Below, in pieces: positions 21,417 to 34,700 of a stretch of DNA of 64,000 nt. The notes below the pieces were generated by a model, which saw only the letters and a program-made list of their open reading frames with translations, was not told where the DNA came from and searched no databases. Numbering within the stretch: position 1 is the stretch's first letter; every line of letters starts with the position of its first letter. The translations under genes and the position numbers were made by a program. The stretch is from assembly GCA_030770545.1 (NCBI GenBank), contig CM061098.1, positions 11,143,001 to 11,207,000 of the forward strand, in the 5' to 3' direction. This DNA comes from Macropodus opercularis (lineage: Eukaryota > Chordata > Actinopteri > Anabantiformes > Osphronemidae).

Positions 21417-24400
21417 ATGGCGCCGATGTTAGTACCGTTGAAATGCGGCTTTCGCTTACAAAGACGAAAATTAGCGCTGCTCCTTCGGCAGACCGCGTCG
21501 TATCACAGTTGGAGTAAAGGTCCCGGCGACAGCGGCGGCGGGCACACGCGTCAGAGCGCGCATTCGGTGAGTGGGGACCCAGCGTGTGTAGAGGACACCG
21601 TGTTTTCGTGAGCCCCCGTCGGCATTTCCGCGGTCACTGGATGTTAAGTTGCTGTTTGAGATGTTTACGGTTTCACACGTTTACGCCGTTAATGTTACCG
21701 TCGGCGTCATAATGTCTCGCGGCCTGTGTCTAATGCGGGATCACGTGTTAGCCTGTCAGTGTCCTCATCAGAAACCAAAGTTACCGCTGATGACACCGTT
21801 GTTAATGTTTTATCTCGAGTTTTCGCTAAAGTTATTAAACGGTCAACGCCTGTTGAGCATCGCTTTAGCCACAGTTACTGTCTCCTCACAGACAGCTGCA
21901 GTGTCTCTCTACTGCGTGTTTTCATATTGAGTTAGATCACGTAGAAAGGAGGACGGGTTGCATTTCTGTGTTTATTTTTTTTGTCTTTAACAGCTTAACA
22001 TATGTATCACTGGCCCAACAATGGCACCAAGAAGTGTTAGATATAAGGCTGTTACTGTGTTGTTATGTAGCTGAGCTCAGGCTGCTTATCTTAACCCAGC
22101 AGCTATATAACTTACCTTATCCTGCACTCAGCTGCCGTAGGCGTGTTGGTGTTATTTATGAACATGTTTTCGTCTTGTATTATATTATTTCATTGCAAAT
22201 CTACAAGTGACAAACACTGCCAGCTGTCTGTTGTATAACCAAATGTAACCGTACTCGTTTGGTTCATATGTTTGCTCACATCCTTGCTGTTTCTAACCTT
22301 TAACCTTTAAACTCTGACTGTGATGACACAGAACTATGAGTAGTTTGGTTAAACTGGAATAGATCTCAGTGCCTGTTTATTTGTGAGTCACTTGGGATGT
22401 GTTTGCAGTGTGTTTTTCTTTCTGTGAATGTTGTGCCTGCTCCCTCTTCGGTGTCTATGAATATTAAAAGAACCTTAAAAGGAATTGGCAGAAAGTAACA
22501 ACATTCGTCAAACAAACAATGTTGTGTGTTTCAGCTGACTCCACATCTACGAACGGCTACATGGAGCACAAACAGAAACATAAACATAAACAATCGGCAG
22601 ATTTTGGAGGCAGCAAAGGTAAGTTGTTGTTTTTTAGATATAAGAAGAGATTGTGAAGAATCAAACCAATCAATCGAACGGTACAACAAAGCAATGTTTC
22701 CACAGCATTTACAGGTGACAGACAAACGGACATGTTGGCACGGACATGCAGGGGGAGGCCTAAGTGCAGATCCAAAAAATGTGGTGAGTACATGACATTA
22801 CTGTACCTTGTGTTAACCATTGGCAAACAGTTTCTAACACCGATGCCTTAATATTATGTGATTTTGTGTATATATACATATAAATACCTCAGTCCTGATG
22901 ACAGAAGATCAGCTGATCCCGATTCAGTTGCCCAGTTATGGTCTTTGGGTTTGTCTCCATATTCACAGCTTTGACAAAAGGAAAGATGAATTAGACTTGA
23001 GCTCTTCATTTCACACGTACCGGTCATTTCCACATGATGTAGAACCTTCAGTAGTCTGTTCAGCTCATAATATTAATCTTCACCTGACAGTGTGACATAT
23101 GGCCTGATTGTATTTAATCAAAGCAGCTGTTGAACACAATTTCACTGTAATTTACTTGGAAGTCTTGCCATACAGCAGCGCTCTAACATGGTGCCACCAT
23201 ATTGAGTGGATTAGGGGGAATTACTGCGTACTCTTTGGTCTGTGGAGAGTCCCTGCAGCAGGTGTGCGCAGGGAGCGTAGGTAAACAGTCTTGTTGGTGC
23301 CAGTGGGCTCTCAACCTCAGCTGGGATGACAGCCCATGTGTCTCCTAGGACTTTCCGTGTCAGGTGGGATCTCCAGGTCCACCTGGAGTCTGCTGTCATT
23401 GCTTCTCGCAAATCTCCCAAAGGACTTCCAATGACATTTGATGTTCCATGTGTGTGATTGTCACACCGAATGCAAAAAGTTAATGCCAGTATTGGAAAAC
23501 AAGGGGTAGGTGAGAAAATTAACAATGTAGTTTAGCAAATACTGTTTGACTTCTAGCATACAGAACACACGTGTTTATCAAATTATGGGACTTATGATCT
23601 AATTAGAGGCTTTACTTTTCTTTTTTCTCCAAAGATGAAGGAGGTGAATTCAGCCAAGATCCTGTCTGCCATGCTGTCTTATGTGTGGCCAAAGGACAGA
23701 CCAGACCTACGGGCCCGAGTCGCTGTCTCTCTGGGCTTGCTTGCTGGATCCAAGGTATGTTGACAGACATGTATCAAAAGGGGATTTGTTTTTGAAAAAT
23801 GTTTTACCAGAAATCTCCTAGCTCCTAGAAAATCTTATTCTATAGAGCAACTGTTGAAGTGCCTGATCCAAACGTGATAGATGGTATCATCAGCAGCACA
23901 GATATAGTTGCTTTAAAATTTTTATTGGGGTTGCCTTTCTAACCAGTCAGAGAATCTGTAGCTTGCTTTCTTGTAATTGTTTTAAAGCAGTGCAGTGTGT
24001 ATCTGCTAAAACAAATAATGCCTTAGCTGCGGCCACTTTTTTTCTTCAAACAACACAGACCTCCAGGTCCATTCATCATGATTACATTAGATGGACAAAA
24101 CATATTAAAAGTTGTGTGTATTTAAAAAAAAACATTCAGTCATGATGTATTTAATCCTTTTTTCTTGATTGGCTTTAATTTGCACCCTGGAAAACAATCA
24201 CAAATCTGCACATGCTAAATGCTTTGCGTGGCTCCCTCTAGCGTGTGCTAGGCAGGACAGAACAACCCGCATTCAGTACAGTTGTCGCCTCTTATTTTCC
24301 TGCTTAGCTGGAGTTAGCCTCAGCTTCTCAAGTTTGTCTGTTTGAACTCAGAGCTCCAGCAGTGTGGAGGCAATTTTTAAATCAGCAGAATAATTATGTG

Positions 24401-27400
24401 GTTACAGCGCATCGTACCTCTGCGCTCCACATTATTAATGACATTTTCAATTCTAATAACTCAGCTTTTGTTTTTGTTGGCCTCTGTGTGTGCCAGGCTA
24501 TTTTTTAAACCATAAACTCCAGTCACTTTCTGGATAGTGTGAATGATCTACTGTTGTACTTGACATAATATGTCTTTTATAAAATGACATGGCAGGTGCA
24601 GATTGACATGGGGCTGATTTAATCTCCAGTTGTGGCTCTTAATAGATTAGAAGAGCACATCCAACCTTGTCATGTATTAGTGGTGAAATTGAGGACATGT
24701 TTTGGCTCTGCAGTAATAAGCTCAGGCTATTTTTGTGTCATGTTCTGTTGTCTTGGTAGCAAAGTGGCAGATATTGTTTTTGCTGGAGGGTCTCAGCGGA
24801 CTTTTGTTTTTGAGTATAATACCCAGGCGTATAAAGCAAGTACCCAGATGTAGCTTTTACAGTCGATGACAAATTATTAGCTGTCCCTTTATCATAGCAG
24901 GGTCAACATGGATATATTTTTTTTACTCTAATGTTGTTGCTGTTATTCTAAAATTATGCTGTGCAGAATTTACCAGGAGAGAGAAGTAAAAAAAACGCCC
25001 TCCCCTGTGTTTGGCGATGAGAGGTTCAAATGAAATTGGTTTCAAATGAAAATGCTTGGCTGTGTGCTGCTGTGCCCTGGCTGTCCTAATGCGCTGCGGA
25101 CCGCCTAGCCTGAGTCACACAGCTGTCCCTGTGCTTTTAATTAGCCTTAATAACCATTTCAATTCCATTAGCAGGAAGCACCAGCACAGCCAGTTAAAAG
25201 AACGCACACAACACAGCATAGCATATGTACATGTGCTTGGATGCACCTGAATGAATATCTTTCTTTGAACGGTACACATACAGGAATACTATAGAGAGAT
25301 TCTACAGAGTGCTAGAAAAACAGCACTGGCCTATACTGAGCATATGTCTGACTAATGGCCTATTTGAAACTGTTTCCCCTCTCGTTTTTTTTCTGCTTCC
25401 TCTGTGTATGTGTCCTCCCTCCCTCTCTGCATTCCCAGATGACCAATGTGATGGTGCCCTTCATGTTTAAGTATGCAGTGGACGAGCTTAACCAGATGTC
25501 GGGACACATGCTGAACCTGAATGACGCGCCAAGCACTGTGGCTACCATGGCAACGGCTGTGCTGATTGGCTGTGAGTCCCAGACTTGTATTGCACTGGCA
25601 GGTGCCGGCTCATCAGAGGGGACTGTGGGACTGCCTATTATCTACAGGCTGACCTTTCCCAACACATTCATATCAATGCTGCGCCGCAACCTCTGCTTCT
25701 CCCTCACATTATTTACATTATGCACTCTGCTTTGCGTTGGAGTTCACTTCTATTAATCCACACAGCCCTGTGACGAGAGCTGGCAACTTGTCTGTATGAG
25801 CAAGACGCATTTCTAAAGTAGAGGGGAAGAGTTGGCTAATGTCTTTGAAAATAGTTTTTAGTATTACACAGAGGCCAGGAAAGTTTCTCTCACTTCATCC
25901 CTTGAGAGCCCCTCCCTTTCTTTCCCTTTTTGTCAAACGTGCCCTGTTAGTACAAGAGCGGCCTTGGGTGAGATGTTTCTTGAGTGTGAAGTTCCTTTTT
26001 GATTAGAGTCGTTCTTTTCCCCCGTGAGGTGCTGATGAAAAGCAAGCAATAAATAAATAAATAAACAAACATTGTAAACCTGACACCCACTGCAAGTCAT
26101 TCTGGCCCTGAGTGAGATCAGCTGGTGTGCAATGTACACTTAGCCCTGTAGCCACTTATTTTAATGAGCTCACTTAGGTCTTGCTCTCTAATGCTGCCTG
26201 GTGAGTAATTGGAGCACATGAACAGGACTCTAGAAAGAATGAATTAGGATGACGAAGAAGAATCAAAGGAGTGCTCTTAAAGAAAGGAATTGCATTTTTT
26301 TTGTTACTTGATGCTCGGGACCTGGCACTTAGGGCGTGTGGTGACAGGTGTAATTTGTCTGAAAAGGTTGCACCGTGCTCATCCTACCTTGTCAGCTACG
26401 GACACATTGTTCATTAGATGAGCATTCCTATTTAACGCCACATTACAGCCCCACGAAGACTGGCAGGCCGAGCGATTATTACCCTGACTATGGTCTCAGC
26501 AGACGAGTGATGTTCACACAGCTCTGTGAAATCTCCACAGGAAGGCTGCGTGTCATTCAAACACAGACTAATATTAATATGACGGTCATGTTAGCCATCT
26601 GCTTGTAGAACAGTCTGAAAGCATCGAACTGATTTTCTTGGAATTTTGCTGAACTAACCGTCCACCTTAAAGAAAAGCTATGCTGATGCTTTCCAGCCAG
26701 CCTAAAAATTAAAAGTAAATTAGCCATAGTCACATTTTGACATTTCACATTAAAACCTCACTCTGTGTAGGTATTGCTCACGTGTATTCTGTCCCCTGCC
26801 ACACACTCAAACTCTAAATTTGTTTACCCTCAGATTCCTTTCCTTCAGTCTGCAGTGCTGGCCTGCCATAATGCTTCAGACAGCAACCTGCCCTGTAATT
26901 ACACAGGCTGCTGCTGTTACACTGCAGAGCCAGCAGACAATGTGAATAACCTGCCACTCTACATTGTACAAGCGTTCAATTTAGAGTATTTGACAAGCCT
27001 CAACCCTTTGTAGCCACAACCGCTTCTTTATACTGCATCACACCATACAGGACAGGAAGGGTGTGGGTCAGACTTGTTGTTTTGCTGTTTTATATCAGTG
27101 CTGAGGGTTTTACATAAAATATATTCTAACTTCGTAGCTCCAGGCCCAGCTTTTTGAACCTCCCCACTTTTCACAGCAGGTGTGCTAAACTCTTTTTCTC
27201 CTCCGCTATCCCAGATGGTGCATCTCGGGCTTGTGCAGCCCTCTTTAACGAGCTGAGGAACACTGTGTTCGGCAAGGTGGCCCAGAGCTCCATACGACGC
27301 ATCGCCAAGAATGTCTTCCTTCACTTGCACAATCTGGACCTAAGTTTTCATCTCAGCCGCCAGACAGGAGCCTTATCCAAGGCCATTGACCGCGGGACAC

Positions 27401-28722
27401 GGGGTATCTCCTTTGTCCTAAGTGCACTTGTCTTCAATCTAGGACCCACAGTCTTTGAGATGGGCCTCGTTAGTGCTATTCTGGTGAGTTTCAGTGTGAG
27501 AAGCTATTATGTTATTGTAGGACACCACCAAACACACTGCTTACAGCTTGCCGATGCTGATTTCTTCTTGCTGTTCCTTTTCCCTCCTTAATGTTAGCTA
27601 AGGATCTTTCATCACCTCAACACTCTTTACAGCAGATTGTCCGGAAATTAATTTCGGGGATATTGTCTCATTTACATTCTAAATGGAATATGAATCCCCA
27701 TGAACTTTTGGTGGCAACACAGAGCCCATTAGTGTCAGTGATGAATCCCAAAGCTTTGTAGCAGCTTAATGTCCTCCTGCAGAGTATGCCCTGAACAGAT
27801 GCCCCCACCCTCCTTGGCCACCACAGAAAGAAAGGCTTTTCTATAGCTTTGTGCTATTATTCCACTCAGGACTATAATGTCAGCTTGCTGTAATGAGGCC
27901 AGACTTCATTGCCCAAATAGCTAGAGCATTAGCACGACCACTTCTTGTAGTTTTCCCTCCATTTGTAACACTCAATTTCATAGTGGAATGGTCAAAAACT
28001 GTGTGCTCTCAAAGTACCTTGTGACGCCAGCGACGGTGATCTGATGCGGTCAGTTCATTTTTTGAAAATAAAAAGCCTGTTGAGTCGAAGCTTGTTAAAG
28101 CTGCTTTGTCTTGGCTGCTTTTCTTTTCTGCAGTATTACAAGTGCGGTGGACAGTTTGCAGCAGTGGCCTTGGGTACTCTGTCAGCATACACGATGTTCA
28201 CCATTCTCATCACTCAGTGGAGGTAACGTTGAGCATGTTTGTACTCATTCCGTGTGCAGTTCAATTGGTTGGTACAGTGCTCATATTTGTTAACACTCCA
28301 GATTCAGTGAATAGATCTGTGCCCGTCAGTGTGTGCTGCCAGTAAAAACGCTCACTCGTAGGCAGAAATGTGTACAAAAAACCCCCGCTTACATCACTGT
28401 GTATGTCTCTGCGCACAGGACCCGCTTCCGAATTGAAATGAACAAAGCAGACAATGAAGCAGGCAACGCAGCTATTGACTCCCTTCTTAACTATGAGACT
28501 GTTAAGGTGAGATCCAACCCATCACACACACATACACATGTTTCCAATACTCCCTTTTATTCAACTGTTCTCTTCCTCCCTTCATCAGCCCTTCCTTTCT
28601 AGTCTTTTTCTTTTCTTCACTTAAGCCAGGCACATTGATGTGAACAAATATTTACTCATCCATGATAATAGTGATTCACTGGCAAGATTGCCACTGTCAC
28701 AATTTGCCTTTTAATCAAAGAA

Positions 28723-28765
<43 letters not shown>

Positions 28766-31700
28766 TTCTTGACTCTCAACACTTTCACACGTAATCACTG
28801 TGTCAAAACAACTACAAAATACATTTGAAATTCAGTTTTAAGCATCTCTCTGAGTGAGAGTCAAAGCCGGTCTGTCGCATATATAGCCCACATACCCAGC
28901 ACGGCAGTATGATCACAGATTACTTTCACGTTTGAGATGATAAAGTCAGTAGACGATCTACAAATTAACCTTATATACCTTTCCTCCATACATGATATTT
29001 GCACTGGATCAATATCACATCTTCTTTACACAAAAGTGCTTGGACATCAGTGTAGAGTTGTGTTCATCACTGTAGTAAATCGTAATTATTTATCTATGGA
29101 GCTCATTCAGGGATTGCCATTGATTAAAAGATATGGTTTTCATTTCAACGGATTCATTTTTTTATCTATATAATGTCAGAAGTATTGAAAAACATCCATC
29201 ACTATTTCAAACAGCAACGTTTACAATGGGAAAGGTAGAATGTCTAACAATTGATTTTATGTTGCTTAATTAATTGACTGATCTTTTCGTCTCTCTGTTG
29301 ACCCAGTCACACACATATTAGACAACACAAATTTTACTTTGTTCATTTTATTTTTCAGTCCAATTCTTTGACCTGCTCTTCTTCTCTCTGTGTCAAATTG
29401 TCAACCTTTTTTTTTTGTAAGTGTCTTTCCAGTTGCTACAAGCAATGAGACATTTATGCCCGAGCACTCAAGACTATTTTCTTAGTTTAGTCAATGACCC
29501 AAATTATGTCTCAATTATAATTTTGGACAGGAAGCTTCTGCCAATGCAGGCCTCGTTTTGAAAGGAAATGTTTTGTGGGCCAGGATCATTTATGAGTGAA
29601 TGTGCTCTCACAGACACCTGACTGTTGTGATGTGGTTTGAATATAAATGTTGCTTTTCACGTTTTCTCAGTGGCGTGGTTATCCTGAATTTTCATCTTTT
29701 GCTGTTTTTAAGCCCTTTTCTTTGTTGGCTGTTCCAGATATATTCCTGTACCCATGTTATTTTCTTTGCTATATTATTTTGCTTCCTGTTTTTCTTAATG
29801 TTTTGTTCTGTGTTATTTTGTGTCATCTGTGTCAATGCGGCCGGATTTAGCATCACTCTGAGCTGTTAGTGTGCATATGTAATTAGATCTCCGCCCACTC
29901 AGAAATCCGTTCCACTTTCACAAAAGGCTGGATAAGAACCTGAACATGGTGCCTTGCACTGCTTTGGTTTGTCCTGTATGCTCTACTTGCCTCTTTCTCT
30001 CTCTCTTGCTGAATCCCTGCATTTCCTTATATGCAAATCAATGGCAAGCCGGTAACGGCACAGCACCACTGCCGTTAGCTAGAGAAGCAAATCGCCCACT
30101 TAACTGGAGCAGAGACACAGTAGTGCAAACTAAACAAACAGCAATATTAGGTAATTGGCAGCAGAGTTGAGGAGGGTCGTTGTTATGATTATGCTGTAGT
30201 GTGCTTGTGGCTGATTCATTAGGCCTTTTTTTTTCTAAATGATAGCTGTATGTCTTAATCAAAATTAGTGCTGCTTGTGTGGCGTAACACTTAAGAGAGC
30301 TATCTGTACTCTGTTAGTAGGTGTCTGTGTAAGCTGCTGCAGATGTGAATAGAGGGACTTACGACAGCATCAGTGATGAATACTCTGCAGCAATTCCTTT
30401 CCTTTCAGTCATAACTGCCTATTATTTTCTAAACTGTTGTTCTGCCATAATCGCTGTCCTCTGCCAAAGCTTCGGATCCGCAGCCTGCTTAGCAAGGCAG
30501 GCTCTGGGTTTTGTTATGTTGCCCTGCACGTCCTTTAAGACCAGCGGGGAGGAGATAAAGACACGAAGACATGAAAAAGTGCTTCAGAGCCCTACTGAGA
30601 CACAGACTACGCCTAGAACGGTCACTGAGAACAAATGTAGCCTTGAGGCAGCCTGTGCTAAAGTGCCTACCTGGCTGACACTGTTCTCCGTGCTTCCTTG
30701 ACCTTTAACCTTAACCATATTTTATGTCTCTCCCTTTTTCTCTCCCAACTTGCATTTTCTTTTCTTTTGTGAATTCTCTCGCTGCCTCCGTGCCCTGTGC
30801 TCCCGTCCGTCATCTCTGTCTTCATGTTTCTCTTCTCGGCTGCAGTACTTCAACAATGAGAAGTATGAAGCTGAAAGGTATGATGGGTTCCTGAAGATTT
30901 ATGAGTCATCCTCTTTAAAAACTACATCCACGCTCGCCATGCTCAACTTTGGCCAGAGTGTCATTTTCAGTGTCGGCCTCACTGCCATCATGTTGCTGGC
31001 CAGCAAGAGCATTACAGCAGGTGAGTGAGGGGCACTGGGTGGTGGAGTGCAAGTGTGTAGTAATGTTTGGGGTATATTTTGTTTTTGGAAAAATAGTCTC
31101 TCGTGTTCAGTAAGCCATGAAAAAAATCGAGAGCATCCAAGTATAAGTGTGCAAAATACGTCACCTGACCTGTATTTACCTCTTCACGCTCACGCACTGT
31201 GTCCACAGCACAATAGGGAAAATTGTGCATTTAGAAATATGAAAGTTAAAAAAAAAAAGAGCACAAAACAAAATCAAATGGACAGACGAAAACAACAAGT
31301 AACACCCTGACTGAACTGGATAATAGAAAGTAAATGAGAACAAAGCACAGCAAGCTTGAAAAAGAGGCATGAATAGGAAATAAAGTAGCCTTGATGCAGA
31401 AAATGAAATCACACAGGGTGGAGATGGATTCAGACTGGAACATGCTTTGTCTGCTTTCACAACTTAAAAGAAGAAATTGTATGAGCGGCACTTTTTAGGT
31501 CTTGTATCCGAAGACACATATATGATACAATAGAGGTAGATGATTTGATCTCTCCAAGTTGCTCTGTGGTGCAGGTACAATGACTGTGGGAGACCTGGTG
31601 ATGGTGAATGGCCTGCTCTTCCAGCTCTCCCTCCCCCTCAACTTCCTGGGTACAGTATACAGAGAGACCAGACAGGCCCTGATAGACATGAACACACTCT

Positions 31701-34700
31701 TCACCCTGCTCAGTGTTGACACCAAGATCAAGGTAACTTGTCAGTCTGATGTACTCTTTTCCATGTTGTAGTAGTGAATGACAAAACAAGTTTTTCTCAG
31801 TCATTTGGGGCATAAATGACACCTTCAAGACTGACTTACTGCATTAGGGCGATTGGTATCAGGATGTTATTCAGTGTGCTTTAATCAGAAGTCATTTTAT
31901 GTGGAACACTGTGTTTTGACTAATTCTGTAATGTGTGTAGACCCCTTGGTCGTTTATCGTTCATCAGCAATAGCAAAATAGACGATTGTTTTAGTTGTGC
32001 AGTTTGTACTGCTAATTTGTAAAGAGGGGATCACCCCTACTGTGATGAAAATTTGTTGTTGTTGTGTTTTTTTCATGTTCCGTCTGTGATTTTTAGCACA
32101 GATCACTTGCTTAATCAGTGATGGCTTCTCTAAACAGTGAGGGAATGATTGCTGTCAAGATGTGGAAGAGTGAAACTGTTCTTAAGACTCTGTTTTCAGT
32201 TCTTTGTTAAACTGCCTGGGGTTCTTATTTGCCTCAGTTTCACTGGTATTTTTATTTATTTTTTTATTTGCTGCGTTGCTTTAACTTTTCCTGTCCTAAT
32301 AGAGGCTTGAGCGAAGGAGTGTTTCCAATACTGATCTCATAGATAGAGAAACCAAGGATCAAACAGCCAACAATCAGTGGACTGCTTGCTCAAATTCCCG
32401 CAAACAGGCCACCATGCAAGGCTGCATATCGTTATCAGACCTTAAAAACACATTGTCATATTCAGATATATAAAACTAGAAATGGTTTCTTAACTAAATG
32501 GACGAAAATACCCAAAGTAGTTGTTACACATGTAAGTTTTTCTTTCGTCTGATAGCCATCAGCCGTTCATTGCATTTATCTTTTTTTTTCTCCACCTCTT
32601 TAACACGTCAGCCCATTTTGCGTCAGAAGAGCACACTTAAGTGCAAATGTGCGCCTGCTGCCTAACAATATAAATGCCTTTCTTGTCTCCAGCCTGTAAT
32701 TACAGTAGGAGACATGAATCTGTCCAGTTATTTTTCACTCATCAGTAATACTCCTCTCCATTGTGATTCCCTGCGGAATGGCACTCCCCAGCAGCCCATT
32801 ACTGTCTGAATGCTTTTTTGTAGAACACATTGGGTTATTATGTAGATGTAAAATAATTTACAGCTCCCCCTTCCTTAAAACTCTTCCACAAAATAAAAAC
32901 TAAATTATTTTTGGCTATTTTCCATGTTGTGGGATGTGAAATTATCATCTGTCTATGCTAATGGGTGGTGAGTTATTTGTATTAATTGGCTGAGGTGGAT
33001 TGTGGGTGATTATGTTGCTATTAGGTGGTGTAGACATGAAACAGAGCAGGCTTTGACTCTCTGGGTAAGGACAGCACTTTATTCACTGCTGACCTTGGTT
33101 GCATCTCAGCGCTGTTGGCTCGGCTCAGTACGTACCAAAAGTTTTCACGCCTATTGATCCCACAGTCACCATGAAGGACAGCATGTGAAGGTTGTGACTG
33201 CAAATGTCTCTGTTTAATGTATTTTGTGGAAGCTCTGCGCTGCAGTCATTATTCCTCTTTACAAGGTGTTGGAGTAACATTGCATCATGCCAGGCCTGCG
33301 CTGCCAGTAGGTGTTCTACTGTATGTGCTGTGTACAGATGTCTCAACTATGTCATGGTTTGCTTTAGGAGAGGGATCTCGCCCCTCCATTAGCCGTCACA
33401 CCTCAGGAGGCCACTATTCGCTTCGAGGATGTGTATTTTGAATATCTGGATGGCCAGAAAGTCTTAAACGGAGTGTCCTTTGAAGTGCCTGCTGGGAAGA
33501 AGGTGGCGATTGTCGGCGGCAGTGGGTCAGGGTAAGTCAACTTTCACAGCAGAACACTAACTATCAGACCTTTAGCCAGCAGCGTGTCATCTCATTTGCA
33601 TGTGCAGCTAGTTTTATCATCAGGACACTGTGGGGGTGCAGCTCACTGACAATTGGTTCCACGTCTGGTTTGCAGGAAAAGCACCATTGTGCGTCTGTTG
33701 TTCCGCTTCTATGAACCTCAGCGGGGGAACATCTACGTAGCGGGGCAGAATATCCGAGACGTCAGCCTTGACAGCCTGAGGAAGGCTTTGGGTGTCGTAC
33801 CTCAGGTCTGAGATGCTAACACAACAAGATAAACAATGAAAATGTGCTTTTATTTATTTCCCCCATGTTTTTATTCTTTAAGGCTTAAAAATAAGATGTG
33901 GAAATAAATGTATATTTGTCTAGACAGTATGTGTGTTTCTAGTACACAAGGTGATGCATTTTGTAAAGTTAATATTGGTAATTATATACAACAATGGGGC
34001 AGCACAGAACAATGCAACATTAATACTTAACAACAGCTTTAGACATACGCTGAATTCAGTTAGTTTTTCACTGCAGTGCACCCAGAAGCTGATCTGAGCA
34101 GATGGTACATGAACAGCATTTTGTCATTTGCGTTCTTCCTCTTTCTCCCTCCTACCCTTGTCTTTGTATCCGCAGTCCTCTGTTACTGTCTCAACTGCAA
34201 TAAAAACATTCTCTGAAGCCTATTTTTTTTTCCTCTAACTGTGTTGTTGTCAGGATGCTGTTCTGTTCCACAACACCATCTTCTACAACCTGCAGTACGG
34301 GAACATCAACGCTTCACCAGAGGAGGTGTACCAAGTGGCACGTCTAGCAGGCATCCATGACGCTATCCTCAGGATGCCCCATGGCTATGACACCCAGGTG
34401 GGGGAGCGGGGCCTCAAGCTGTCAGGTTTGTTGTCATTATGACTACAGTTTAAATATGTTCTCCCCACACAAGCAGGTGAAAGAGCTCTGAGTTTTCTGT
34501 AGTTCCATTATTATTATCTTAATAACTGGCTGTTTTAATTCTGGGAAGTATATTGATAGTGTTGGAGGCATGAGATTGTAATTGTGATTATTGTTTACTC
34601 TTGTCATTTTGGTTTTTCTCTTGATTAATTTCCTGAGTGAGTTCTTCTATAAACAAAAGTTTAACAAAACCCAAGATGGTGTATGGAGATTATGTTTTTT

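Noticed and set aside
23211..23525. 104-codon - strand frame in abcb7 intron 3
   Set aside because: No start at ATG with context, no family resemblance and no splice sites. It might be a decayed repeat, but I could not name one.
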